DNA of 64,000 bases. Origin: Gammaproteobacteria bacterium (GTDB lineage: Bacteria > Pseudomonadota > Gammaproteobacteria > Ga0077536). Location: positions 259,038 through 323,037 of the forward strand of contig JACQWY010000002.1 of the NCBI GenBank assembly GCA_016209015.1, in the 5' to 3' direction. The notes beneath the pieces were generated by a model. It did not search any database. It worked only from the letters and a program-made list of their open reading frames with translations, and was not told where the DNA came from. The position numbers and the translations under genes were made by a program. Positions 1-8,155 of the stretch are shown one piece after another. The first letter of the stretch is position 1; each line of letters begins with the position of its first letter.

Positions 1-16
1 CGGGAGCTCGCCTGAC

Positions 17-514
17 ATGAAACGTCACACGATCTCCATCCTGATGGAAAACGCCGCCGGCGCGCTGTCGCGCGTCGCGGGCCTGTTCTCGGCGCGCGCC
101 TACAACATCGAGTCCCTGTCGGTCGCGCCGACCGAGGATCCGACGGTCTCGCGCCTGACGCTCGTCACGCGCGGTTCGCCGGAGATCATCGAGCAGATCA
201 CGAAGCAGCTCAACAAGCTCGTCGACGTGATCCGGCTCATCGATCTCAACGAGGGCAGCCACATCGAACGCGAGCTGCTCATGATCAAACTGCGCGCCAT
301 CGGCGGCGAGCAGCGCGACGAGATGATGCGCCTCGTGCAGATCTTCGGCGGGCGCGTCGTCGACGTGACGGAATCGAGCTACATCGTCGAGCTCGTCGGC
401 GACAGCGAGAAGCTCGACGCTTTCATCGAGGCGGTGAGCCCGAAGCGCATCCTCGAAGTGGTGCGCTCGGGCGTCCTCGGCATCCTGCGCGGCACGAAAG
501 CGCTGCGCGCTTGA
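17..514 (+). CDS. ilvH: acetolactate synthase small (regulatory) subunit
   Basis: This is the regulatory subunit of acetohydroxyacid synthase, which starts valine, leucine and isoleucine synthesis; it binds the large subunit and confers valine feedback inhibition. The 165-residue length is typical. An N-terminal ACT domain is visible (residues 3-78, opening with RHTISILMENAAGALSRV and the NIESLSV strand), followed by the usual C-terminal ALS_ss_C domain (about 85-160). The ATG at 17 follows a TGA at 13-15 that is probably the end of the large-subunit gene, which would lie off the window, so the two are likely translationally coupled. ilvC follows after 43 bases, consistent with an ilvIHC-type operon. 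Identification is secure. Confidence 0.96.
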   Translation: MKRHTISILMENAAGALSRVAGLFSARAYNIESLSVAPTEDPTVSRLTLVTRGSPEIIEQITKQLNKLVDVIRLIDLNEGSHIERELLMIKLRAIGGEQRDEMMRLVQIFGGRVVDVTESSYIVELVGDSEKLDAFIEAVSPKRILEVVRSGVLGILRGTKALRA

Positions 515-527
515 GCCGACACCGTAA

Positions 528-1580
<1,053 letters not shown>

Positions 1581-1594
1581 GGCAAGCCCGTCAG

Positions 1595-1620
1595 CCGGCG
1601 GCCGTCACGGCGGCCGCCGG
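1595..1620 (+). terminator. GC-rich hairpin after ilvC
   Basis: A perfect 10-bp inverted repeat (CCGGCGGCCG at 1595-1604, its complement at 1611-1620) encloses a 6-base loop, starting 14 bases after the ilvC stop. There is no T-run behind it, so it is not a textbook intrinsic terminator. It may still stabilise the 3' end of the ilvHC transcript or aid termination. Confidence 0.45.
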
Positions 1621-1624
1621 ACAA

Positions 1625-1700
1625 TGGGCTCGGGTTCGATTGGCCGTCCGGGCAGCCGCAAGATGGCTGAGCCGTGCGGGGCCGAGTGAACCTGAGCCCA
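1625..1700. repeat. imperfect palindromic element between ilvC and pssA
   Basis: Arms TGGGCTCGGGTTC (1625-1637) and GAACCTGAGCCCA (1688-1700) are complementary at 12 of 13 positions. They enclose a 50-base region that holds a second stem, CAGCC/GGCTG. The whole could fold as one 76-base hairpin in either strand. It could be a dispersed palindromic repeat or an RNA structural element; nothing in it codes for protein. Confidence 0.4.
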
Positions 1701-1832
1701 TGCTCCCGAAGACACGACCGATACGCCTCCTGCGGCGGCCTCCTGTGAGCGCTTCGGCCGGCGTCTCCTCGCTCCCGGCCCGCGACTTGCGCTAGAGTAG
1801 TCGTCAATACCCTTCCAGCGCGGGTGACCGCC

Positions 1833-2654
1833 ATGTCCGATCCGAATCCCGACAATCTCCACGTCCTGCCGCCCCGCGACGAACGCTCGCTGCGTCGGCG
1901 CGGCATCTACCTGCTGCCGAACCTGTTCACGACGAGCGCGCTGTTCGCGGGCTTCTATGCGATCGTGGCGAGCATCAACGGCCGCTTCGAGCCGGCCGCG
2001 GTGGCCGTCTTCGTCGCGATGGTGCTCGACGGCATGGACGGGCGCATCGCGCGCCTGACGAACACCCAGAGCGATTTCGGCAAGGAGTACGACAGCCTCG
2101 CCGACATGGTGTCCTTCGGCGTCGCGCCGGCGATCGTCGCTTATGAATGGGTGTTCTACGAGATCGGCAAGATCGGCTGGCTCGCCGCGTTCATCTACGT
2201 CTCGGCGGCGGCGCTCCGCCTCGCGCGTTTCAACGCCCAGGCCGCGACGACGGACAAGAAGTACTTCAAGGGCCTGCCGAGCCCGGCGTCGGCGGCGGTG
2301 GTCGCGGGCTTCATCTGGTTCTGCGCGAGCTACGAGCTGCGCAACCACGCGCTGATCGTCGCGCTCACGGTGCTCATCACGGTGGCCTGCGCGCTCCTCA
2401 TGGTCAGCAACATCCGCTATTACAGCTTCAAGGATCTCGATTTTCACGGCCGTGTGCCGTTCCTGGCGATCTTCGCGGTCGTCATCGCCTTCGGCCTCAT
2501 CTCCCTGCATCCCGAGGCGATGCTGTTCACGACCTTCCTCTGCTATGCGAGCTCGGGGCCGCTGTTGACCCTCTATCAGTTGCGGCGCCATGCCGGTCGC
2601 CGCATGAACGCCGAGGCGAACAAGGACGGCGGTAACCACAAAGGCGCCGCCTGA
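1833..2654 (+). CDS. pssA: CDP-diacylglycerol-serine O-phosphatidyltransferase
   Basis: This membrane enzyme makes phosphatidylserine from CDP-diacylglycerol and serine, on the way to phosphatidylethanolamine. The CDP-alcohol phosphotransferase signature is complete: DG.DGRIAR, eight residues, G, three, D, three, D (about residues 66-91 from this start). Several hydrophobic segments follow, with the membrane protein ending in a basic tail. The gene is of the integral, Bacillus-like type II family, not the peripheral E. coli PssA. The ATG at 1833 is chosen; an in-frame GTG at 1824 would add three residues. A candidate terminator follows and leuA is next, behind its own promoter. Confidence 0.94.
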   Translation: MSDPNPDNLHVLPPRDERSLRRRGIYLLPNLFTTSALFAGFYAIVASINGRFEPAAVAVFVAMVLDGMDGRIARLTNTQSDFGKEYDSLADMVSFGVAPAIVAYEWVFYEIGKIGWLAAFIYVSAAALRLARFNAQAATTDKKYFKGLPSPASAAVVAGFIWFCASYELRNHALIVALTVLITVACALLMVSNIRYYSFKDLDFHGRVPFLAIFAVVIAFGLISLHPEAMLFTTFLCYASSGPLLTLYQLRRHAGRRMNAEANKDGGNHKGAA

Positions 2655-2675
2655 GCGGGAAAACCCCGGCTTTTT
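2645..2675 (+). terminator. candidate intrinsic terminator after pssA
   Basis: Overlapping the pssA stop, GCCG (2645-2648) can pair with CGGC (2666-2669) and GGG (2656-2658) with CCC (2663-2665) around an AAAA loop, followed by six T residues (2670-2675). The left arm carries a 7-base bulge, so stability is modest, but the T-run and its place between pssA and the next promoter support it. Confidence 0.4.
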
Positions 2676-2678
2676 TCC

Positions 2679-2708
2679 GTTGCCCGCTCCGGGGCGAGCC
2701 GGTATAGT
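2679..2708 (+). promoter_or_regulatory. sigma70-type promoter for the leuA leader
   Basis: TTGCCC at 2679-2684 and TATAGT at 2703-2708 are separated by 18 bases, a good sigma70 match. Transcription would begin near 2715 and the leader ORF starts at 2732. This places leuA in its own transcription unit rather than with pssA. Confidence 0.6.
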
Positions 2709-2731
2709 GCCGCCCCACAGGCATAGCATCC

Positions 2732-2836
2732 ATGACGCATTCACTTCACACAGCCGTCGATTTCCGCGCCGCTCCCGGTGCGAACGGCTACGCCTGCCTC
2801 CCGCTGCTGCTCGCCGGTGCGCTGCTGCCCGTGTAG
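2732..2836 (+). CDS. putative leucine-rich leader peptide of leuA
   Basis: A 34-codon ORF lies between the promoter and leuA. Its C-terminal part reads YACLPLLLAGALLPV, with six leucine codons in the last twelve (CTC, three consecutive CTG/CTG/CTC, then CTG CTG). Leucine-codon clusters just before a biosynthetic leu gene are the hallmark of ribosome-mediated attenuation, known for E. coli leuL; this peptide has no evident sequence similarity to LeuL beyond that. The ORF is too short for routine gene calling. No clear Shine-Dalgarno is seen before the ATG. A hairpin overlapping its 3' end could be the regulated terminator. Function is inferred. Confidence 0.5.
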   Translation: MTHSLHTAVDFRAAPGANGYACLPLLLAGALLPV

Positions 2837-2857
2837 GGCAGACTACGCACACCTTTT
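2816..2857 (+). promoter_or_regulatory. candidate attenuator hairpin upstream of leuA
   Basis: CTGCCC (2825-2830) and GGGCAG (2836-2841) form a perfect 6-bp stem with loop GTGTA. Outside it GGTG (2816-2819) and CG pair with CGCACACC (2846-2853) with a small bulge, and four T residues follow at 2854-2857. It overlaps the last leucine codons and the stop of the leader ORF, so the position of a ribosome there would decide whether it forms. Which state is the terminating one cannot be read off without an alternative pairing analysis. Confidence 0.4.
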
Positions 2858-2932
2858 AAATTTCATTACTCTACCCGAATCGACGCTAGCGGCTGGCGGC
2901 AGCATTGATCCGTGCCGGCCCGGAGAACTTCC

Positions 2933-4477
2933 ATGACTGACCGTTTGATCATATTCGACACGACCATGCGCGACGGCGAGCAGAGCCCGGGCGCATCCAT
3001 GACGAAGGCCGAGAAGATCCGCATCGCGAAAGCGCTCGAGCGGCTCAAGGTCGACGTCATCGAGGCCGGCTTCCCGATCGCGAGTCCCGGCGACTTCGAA
3101 GCGGTGCAGGCCGTCGCCCGCACCATCAAGGACTGCACCGTGTGCGGGCTCTCGCGCACCGGCGACGCCGACATCGATCGCGCCTACGAGGCCTTGAAGG
3201 ATGCGCCGTCCTACCGCATCCACACCTTCATCGCGACCTCGCCCATCCACATGGTGAACAAGCTCAAGATGGCGCCGGACGAAGTGCTCGAGGCCGCGAT
3301 CCGGGCCGTGAAGCGGGCGCGGAACTACACGAACGACGTCGAGTTCTCGTGCGAGGATTCGAGCCGCTCGGAGTTCGAGTTCCTCGCCAAGGTCGTGGAA
3401 GCCGTCATCGCCGCCGGCGCGACGACGATCAACCTCCCGGACACCGTCGGCTACGCAGTGCCCGAGCAGTACGGCGCGTTCATCCGCCGCCTCCGCGAGA
3501 CGGTGCCGAACAGCGACAAGGCCGTCTTCTCCGTGCACTGCCACAACGACCTCGGGCTCGCGGTCGGCAACTCGCTCGCCGCCGTCATGAACGGCGCGCG
3601 CCAGGTCGAGTGCACGATCAACGGGCTCGGCGAGCGTGCCGGCAACGCCTCGCTCGAGGAGCTCGTCATGGCGGTGCGTACGCGCAAGGACTACTTCCCC
3701 TGCGAGACGCGCATCGAGACGACGGAAATCATGAACTGCTCGCGTCTCGTCTCGACGATCACCGGCTTCCCGGTGCAGCCGAACAAGGCGATCGTCGGCG
3801 CGAACGCCTTCGCCCACGAGTCGGGCATCCACCAGGACGGCGTTCTGAAGCACCGTGAGACCTACGAGATCATGCGCGCGCAGGACGTCGGCTGGAATTC
3901 GAACCGCATCGTGCTCGGCAAGCTCTCGGGCCGCAATGCGCTCCGCACGCGCCTGAAGGAGCTCGGCATCGAGTTCGCGCAGGAAGCGGACTTCATCGAC
4001 ACCTTCAAGCGCTTCAAGGATCTCGCGGACCGCAAGACCGAGATCTACGACGAGGATTTGCAGGCGCTCGTCTCCGACACCGAGATCTCGGCCGCGAACG
4101 AGCGCGTCCAGCTCGTCGCGATGCGCGTGGCGAGCGAGACCGGCAAGACGCCGCAGGCCGAGCTCACGCTCGCGATCGACGGCGTCGAGCACCGCACGGC
4201 GTCCGAGGGCGACGGTCCCGTCGACGCGGCCTATCGCGCGGTCGAGGCGCTGATGAAGAGCGGGGTCAGGCTCCAGCTCTACTCGGTGAACGCGATCACG
4301 ACCGGCACGGATTCGCAGGGCGAAGTGACCGTGCGTCTCGAGCGCGCCGGGCGGATCGTGAACGGCCAGGGCGCGGATACGGACATCATCGTCGCTTCCG
4401 TGAAGGCCTATCTGAACGCCTTGAACAAGGTGCTCTACCCGACGCCTCGCGAGCATCCGCAGACCGGGCAGGTGTGA
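2933..4477 (+). CDS. leuA: 2-isopropylmalate synthase
   Basis: It condenses acetyl-CoA with 2-oxoisovalerate to 2-isopropylmalate, the committed step of leucine synthesis; cytosolic and normally feedback-inhibited by leucine. From this ATG the product is 514 residues, close to E. coli LeuA (523). The HMGL-like TIM barrel opens with [13 protein letters not shown], and the metal-binding [12 protein letters not shown] (HxH) and [12 protein letters not shown] motifs are present. The C-terminal LeuA allosteric domain occupies roughly the last 130 residues. A GTG at 2912 would add seven residues, but ATG 2933 has GGAG at 2922-2925 at suitable distance and matches the family N-terminus. leuB, C and D are not in the window. 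Confidence 0.96.
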   Translation: MTDRLIIFDTTMRDGEQSPGASMTKAEKIRIAKALERLKVDVIEAGFPIASPGDFEAVQAVARTIKDCTVCGLSRTGDADIDRAYEALKDAPSYRIHTFIATSPIHMVNKLKMAPDEVLEAAIRAVKRARNYTNDVEFSCEDSSRSEFEFLAKVVEAVIAAGATTINLPDTVGYAVPEQYGAFIRRLRETVPNSDKAVFSVHCHNDLGLAVGNSLAAVMNGARQVECTINGLGERAGNASLEELVMAVRTRKDYFPCETRIETTEIMNCSRLVSTITGFPVQPNKAIVGANAFAHESGIHQDGVLKHRETYEIMRAQDVGWNSNRIVLGKLSGRNALRTRLKELGIEFAQEADFIDTFKRFKDLADRKTEIYDEDLQALVSDTEISAANERVQLVAMRVASETGKTPQAELTLAIDGVEHRTASEGDGPVDAAYRAVEALMKSGVRLQLYSVNAITTGTDSQGEVTVRLERAGRIVNGQGADTDIIVASVKAYLNALNKVLYPTPREHPQTGQV

Positions 4478-4484
4478 GCCGCCC

Positions 4485-5213
4485 GTGAGCGTCTTGGAAG
4501 GGGAGCGCCGCCGCCAGTATCTCGAGGCCCTCGGCGTCGAGGTCTGGGTGCGGCGCGACCTGCCGGAGCCGCAGGCCGTGCCGCCGCTCGCAGCCGTGCC
4601 GGTGGTCGGGCCCCAGGTCGCGATGCCGCCCGTGCCGCGTCCGGCGCCGCGTCCGGAAGCCTGGGATGCGCTCGCCGCCGAGGTCGCGGCCTGCGAGCGT
4701 TGCCCGCTGCACGAAGGCCGGCTCAACACCGTGTTCGGCGTCGGCAATCGCGAAGCCGACTGGCTCGTCATCGGTGAGGCGCCCGGCGCCGAAGAGGACA
4801 AGCGCGGCGAACCGTTCGTCGGGCGCGCCGGTCAGTTGCTGAACTCGATGCTCGGGGCGCTCGGCCTCAAGCGCGAGACCGTCTACATCGCTAACATCCT
4901 CAAATGCCGGCCGCCGGGCAATCGTGATCCGCGGCCGGAGGAGGTCGTGGCATGTTCTTCGTATCTCGCGCGGCAGATCGAGCTCATCGGGCCGAAAATC
5001 GTGCTCGCGGTCGGACGCATCGCGGCCCAGAACCTGCTCGAGGTGACGACGCCGATCGGCAAGCTGCGCGGTCAGGTGCACACGCTCGGCCCGCAGCGCA
5101 TTCCGCTCGTCGTGACGTATCACCCCGCTTATCTGCTGCGTACGCCGTCCGAGAAGCGCAAGGCCTGGCAGGACCTGCTGTTGGCGCGGCGCGTGCTGGA
5201 GGGTAGGTCGTGA
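4485..5213 (+). CDS. uracil-DNA glycosylase, family 4 (iron-sulfur type)
   Basis: It excises uracil from DNA as the first step of base-excision repair. The 242-residue protein has a proline-rich N-terminal extension (about residues 25-58) that is poorly conserved in such proteins, then the UDG domain. Motif 1 is GEAPGAEED and the late motif is HPAYLLR, both diagnostic of the 4Fe-4S family. Likely cluster ligands are C70 and C73 (CERC) with two more cysteines in ILKCRPPG and VVACSSY. A GTG start 7 bases after leuA stop is used, since no better in-frame start lies before the domain. Its stop overlaps the rimI start (GTGA), indicating coupling. Confidence 0.93.
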   Translation: MSVLEGERRRQYLEALGVEVWVRRDLPEPQAVPPLAAVPVVGPQVAMPPVPRPAPRPEAWDALAAEVAACERCPLHEGRLNTVFGVGNREADWLVIGEAPGAEEDKRGEPFVGRAGQLLNSMLGALGLKRETVYIANILKCRPPGNRDPRPEEVVACSSYLARQIELIGPKIVLAVGRIAAQNLLEVTTPIGKLRGQVHTLGPQRIPLVVTYHPAYLLRTPSEKRKAWQDLLLARRVLEGRS

Positions 5214-5698
5214 GCGCGATCCTGAAGGACACCGAGCCGCAGCTCCGCCCGATGCGCGACCACGATCTGCCGCGCGTCGTCGCGGTCGAGCAGCGCTCCT
5301 ACGAATTCCCCTGGTCCGTCGGCATCTTCGCGGACTGTCTGCGCGTCGGGTACTGCTGCTGGGTGCTCGCCGACGGCGAGCGCCTGTGCGGCCACGGCGT
5401 CATGGCCGTCGCCGCCGACGAGGCGCACGTGTTGAACGTCTGCATCGATCCCGACTACCGCCGTCGCGGCCTCGCCCGCGAGCTTCTCCACCATCTGCTC
5501 GGGGTCGCGGGCGAGCATCAGGCGCAGATCGTCTTCCTCGAGGTCCGGCCCTCGAATGCCGGCGCGCTCGAGCTCTATCGCCAGACCGGCTTCACGCAGA
5601 TCGCCGTGCGGCGGGGCTACTACCCGGCCGCGGTGGGGCGCGAGGACGCGCTCGTGCTCGGCAAGACGCTGCGCCATGCCGAGCCGGGCAAGCGTTGA
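5210..5698 (+). CDS. rimI: ribosomal protein S18 alanine N-acetyltransferase
   Basis: This GNAT-fold enzyme acetylates the N-terminal alanine of ribosomal protein S18 using acetyl-CoA. The 162-residue product shows MRDHDLPRVVAVEQRSYEFPW at its start (characteristic of RimI), the acetyl-CoA loop RRRGLAREL (Q/RxxGxG/A type) and the substrate-side EVRPSNAGALELYRQTGF. It starts with GTG overlapping the glycosylase stop by four bases. In many gammaproteobacteria rimI neighbours tsaB or other translation genes; here the partner is a DNA glycosylase. The gene ends at 5698 and the next starts about 100 bases on. Confidence 0.92.
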   Translation: MSAILKDTEPQLRPMRDHDLPRVVAVEQRSYEFPWSVGIFADCLRVGYCCWVLADGERLCGHGVMAVAADEAHVLNVCIDPDYRRRGLARELLHHLLGVAGEHQAQIVFLEVRPSNAGALELYRQTGFTQIAVRRGYYPAAVGREDALVLGKTLRHAEPGKR

Positions 5699-5800
5699 AT
5701 CAAGCGCGCTAACACGCTAAATTCTGGCCCGACAGGGCCGGCCCATGCCATGTCGAATCAGGCCTCGGCCGCGTCCACGCAAGAACAACTGGAACCGCAC

Positions 5801-6361
5801 ATGAAGAAACTCCCGATCCGCACCCTGGCGCCGCTCGCGCTCGGACTGTGCCTGGGTGCCGCGAGCCTGCCGGCCGCCGCGCTCGATGCCATCGCCGTCG
5901 AAGGCGGCAAGAACGACCAGGAAGGCTCCGTCGATCGCTTCGGCATCGCGCTGAAGTGGGACTGGGGCATGAAGTGGTGGCAGATCGGCGACTGGGCGTT
6001 CGGCGGCTACTGGGAAGTCGGCGCGAACTACTGGAACGGCGACAAGGGCCGCTACGGCAACGATTCGCTCGGCGATTTCTACGTCATGCCGGTGTTCCGC
6101 TACAGCTATACGGGCAAGTCCTTCGTGGCGCCCTTCGTCGAAGCCGGCGTCGGCGCGAACTTCTACACCGACCACACGATCGGCAATCGCCAGCTCGATC
6201 TCGAATTCGCGTTCGGCAGCCACGTCGGCACCGGCATCCGCTTCGGCGAGAAGCAGGAATACGAGCTGTTGTATCGTTACCAGCACCAGTCCAACGCCGG
6301 CATCGGCAAGGACAATCCGGGCATCAACTTCCACCTCGTCCAGCTCGGCTATCACTTCTGA
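5801..6361 (+). CDS. PagL-like lipid A 3-O-deacylase (acyloxyacyl hydrolase), outer membrane
   Basis: The protein resembles PagL, an outer-membrane beta-barrel that removes the 3-O acyl chain of lipid A. From ATG 5801 it has 186 residues with a clean signal peptide (MKKLPIRTLAPLALGLCLGA, cleavage near ASLPAAA-LD), alternating barrel strands, and the C-terminal catalytic stretch RYQHQSNAGIGKDNPG with the His-x-Ser dyad, ending in an aromatic residue (YHF). An in-frame ATG at 5750 would bury the signal peptide behind 17 residues and is rejected. By my count the position of the P. aeruginosa PagL Glu140 is Asn here, so activity is not certain. A hairpin follows. Confidence 0.85.
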   Translation: MKKLPIRTLAPLALGLCLGAASLPAAALDAIAVEGGKNDQEGSVDRFGIALKWDWGMKWWQIGDWAFGGYWEVGANYWNGDKGRYGNDSLGDFYVMPVFRYSYTGKSFVAPFVEAGVGANFYTDHTIGNRQLDLEFAFGSHVGTGIRFGEKQEYELLYRYQHQSNAGIGKDNPGINFHLVQLGYHF

Positions 6362-6369
6362 TCCCGCGC

Positions 6370-6390
6370 GGCGCGGGTTCCGCCCGCGCC
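6370..6390 (+). terminator. hairpin after the pagL-like gene
   Basis: GGCGCGGG (6370-6377) and CCCGCGCC (6383-6390) form a perfect 8-bp stem with a 5-base loop, 9 bases after the stop codon. It is followed by pyrimidine-rich sequence, not by a true T-run. It separates this gene from the cysM promoter. Confidence 0.45.
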
Positions 6391-6420
6391 GCTTCCGTTC
6401 CAGCGCCCGCCGCCTCCGGC

Positions 6421-6426
6421 TAGAAT
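6421..6426 (+). promoter_or_regulatory. -10 box immediately before cysM
   Basis: TAGAAT at 6421-6426 lies 6 bases before the cysM ATG, so transcription would begin at or next to the start codon and the mRNA would be leaderless. The -35 region (TTCCAG at 6398-6403, 17-base spacer) is weak. There is no Shine-Dalgarno before the ATG, which fits. Confidence 0.4.
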
Positions 6427-6432
6427 CGGCCG

Positions 6433-7323
6433 ATGGATTTCCGCACGCTCGACACCACCATCGGCAGCACGCCGCTCGTGCGTCTGAACCGCCTCGCGGC
6501 CGGCGCGAAGAGCGTCGTGCTCGCGAAGCTCGAGAGCCAGAACCCCGGCGGCTCGGTGAAGGATCGCGCGGCGCTCGGCATGATCCGCGGCGCCGAGGCG
6601 CGCGGCGAGATCGAGCCCGGCGACGTGCTCATCGAGCCCACGAGCGGCAACACCGGCATCGCGCTCGCGATGGTCGCGGCGATGCGCGGCTATCGCATGC
6701 TGCTCATCATGCCGGACAACATGAGCCCCGAGCGGCGCGGTCTGATGAAGGCCTACGGCGCGGAGATCATCCTCACGCCGGGCGCGGGCGGCATGGAAGC
6801 GGCGATCGATCTCGCGCGCTGCATGGCAGCGGACGGCGAGGGCCGGGTGCTCGATCAATTCGCGAACGCCGACAATCCACGCGCCCACTACGAGCACACC
6901 GGGCCCGAGATCTGGCGCGACACGCGCGGCAAGCTCACGCACTTCGTGAGCGCGATGGGCACGACCGGCACGATCATGGGCTGCTCGCGGTATCTCAAGG
7001 AGCGCAACGCGAAAGTGCAGATCGTCGGCGTCCAGCCCGGCGACGGCGCGTCCATCCCGGGGATCCGGCGCTGGTGCGAGCCTTATCTGCCGAAGTTCTA
7101 CGAGCGTGAGCGCATCGACCGCATCCTCGACGTGACGCAGGAGGAGGCCGAGCAGACCGCGGTCGCGCTCGCCGCGGAAGAAGGCATCTTCGGCGGCATC
7201 TCGGCCGGCGGCGCGGTCGCCGCGGCCTTGAAGATCGCCCACGAGGTCGAGCGCGCGGTCATCGTCACCATCATCTGCGACAGCGGCTCGCGCTATCTGT
7301 CCTCGAAGGTCTTCCCGGCATGA
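6433..7323 (+). CDS. cysM: cysteine synthase B
   Basis: A pyridoxal-phosphate enzyme that makes cysteine from O-acetylserine and sulfide (or thiosulfate in the CysM type). The 296-residue length and the opening TLDTTIGSTPLVRLNRLA fit CysM. The PLP lysine lies in NPGGSVKDRAA (about residue 41), the substrate loop is EPTSGNTGIALA, and the phosphate-binding loop is FGGISAGGAV. The start has a -10 box just upstream and no ribosome-binding site. It sits alone between the pagL-like gene and a PolB-type exonuclease gene; no cysE or transporter is nearby. Confidence 0.93.
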   Translation: MDFRTLDTTIGSTPLVRLNRLAAGAKSVVLAKLESQNPGGSVKDRAALGMIRGAEARGEIEPGDVLIEPTSGNTGIALAMVAAMRGYRMLLIMPDNMSPERRGLMKAYGAEIILTPGAGGMEAAIDLARCMAADGEGRVLDQFANADNPRAHYEHTGPEIWRDTRGKLTHFVSAMGTTGTIMGCSRYLKERNAKVQIVGVQPGDGASIPGIRRWCEPYLPKFYERERIDRILDVTQEEAEQTAVALAAEEGIFGGISAGGAVAAALKIAHEVERAVIVTIICDSGSRYLSSKVFPA

Positions 7324-7343
7324 GCGCGCCTCACCGCGCCGTC

Positions 7344-7352
7344 TGCTACCAT
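7344..7352 (+). promoter_or_regulatory. extended -10 element before the exonuclease gene
   Basis: TGCTACCAT at 7344-7352 matches the extended -10 pattern TGN-TAnnnT. It ends 8 bases before the ATG at 7361, giving a predicted leader of a few bases at most. No ribosome-binding site is visible. Confidence 0.35.
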
Positions 7353-7360
7353 CGCCCGCC

Positions 7361-8155
7361 ATGCTGAACGTCCTCGTCTTCGACATCGAAACCATCCCGG
7401 ACGTCGCGGGTGCGCGGCGCTTGTGGGATCTCGACGGCCTCGACGACGAGGCCGTCGGCAAGGTCATGTTCGCGAAGCGCCAGCAGGAGACCGGCGGCAC
7501 GAGCGATTTCCTGCGTCATCACCTGCATCGCGTGGTCGCGATCTCGGCCGTGCTGCGCGCGGACGACCGCCTGAAAGTCTGGTCGCTCGGCGACGAGCAG
7601 GCCGGCGAGGCGGAGCTCGTACGGCGCTTCTTCGAGGGCATCGAGCGCTATACGCCGATGCTCGTGTCGTGGAACGGCGGCGGCTTCGATCTGCCGGTGC
7701 TGCATTACCGCGCGCTCGTCAACGGCGTGACGGCGCCGCGCTACTGGGAGACCGGCGGCGACGATCCCTCGTTCCGCTACAACAACTATCTCAGCCGTTA
7801 TCACTGGCGGCATCTCGATCTGATGGACGTCCTGTCCGGCTACCAGCCGCGCGCCGTCGCCTCGCTCGATCAGATGGCGACGCTGATGGGCTTCCCCGGC
7901 AAGCTCGGCATGTCCGGCAAGGACGTCTGGGACCGTTTTCGTGCGGGTGATATCGCGGCGATCCGGAACTACTGCGAGACGGACGTGCTCAATACCTATC
8001 TCGTCTATCTCGGATTCGAACGCATGCGCGGACATCTGCTGGGGAATCAGCATGCGGCGGAAACGGCGCGCTTGCGCGGCTACCTCGCCGAGTCCGGCAA
8101 GCCGCATCTGTTCGAGTTTCTCGCGGCCTGGCCCGAGACGTCCGGGGCCGCGTGA
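7361..8155 (+). CDS. PolB-related 3'-5' exonuclease
   Basis: The 264-residue protein belongs to the family described as predicted 3'-5' exonucleases related to the exonuclease domain of PolB (DEDDy type). Exo I is VFDIETIPD (residues 4-12, two metal-binding acids), Exo II is SWNGGGFDLPVL (about 105-116), and Exo III is NYCETDVLNTYLVY (about 205-218). No polymerase domain is attached, so it is a stand-alone nuclease, probably acting in repair or end-processing. Its stop overlaps the rlmD start (GTGA). The biological substrate is not established for the family. Confidence 0.88.
   Translation: MLNVLVFDIETIPDVAGARRLWDLDGLDDEAVGKVMFAKRQQETGGTSDFLRHHLHRVVAISAVLRADDRLKVWSLGDEQAGEAELVRRFFEGIERYTPMLVSWNGGGFDLPVLHYRALVNGVTAPRYWETGGDDPSFRYNNYLSRYHWRHLDLMDVLSGYQPRAVASLDQMATLMGFPGKLGMSGKDVWDRFRAGDIAAIRNYCETDVLNTYLVYLGFERMRGHLLGNQHAAETARLRGYLAESGKPHLFEFLAAWPETSGAA

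Noticed and set aside
2843..4801. 652-codon minus-strand open frame opposite leuA
   Set aside because: High GC removes stop codons from antisense frames. It is an Arg/Val-rich shadow, while the plus strand encodes intact LeuA.
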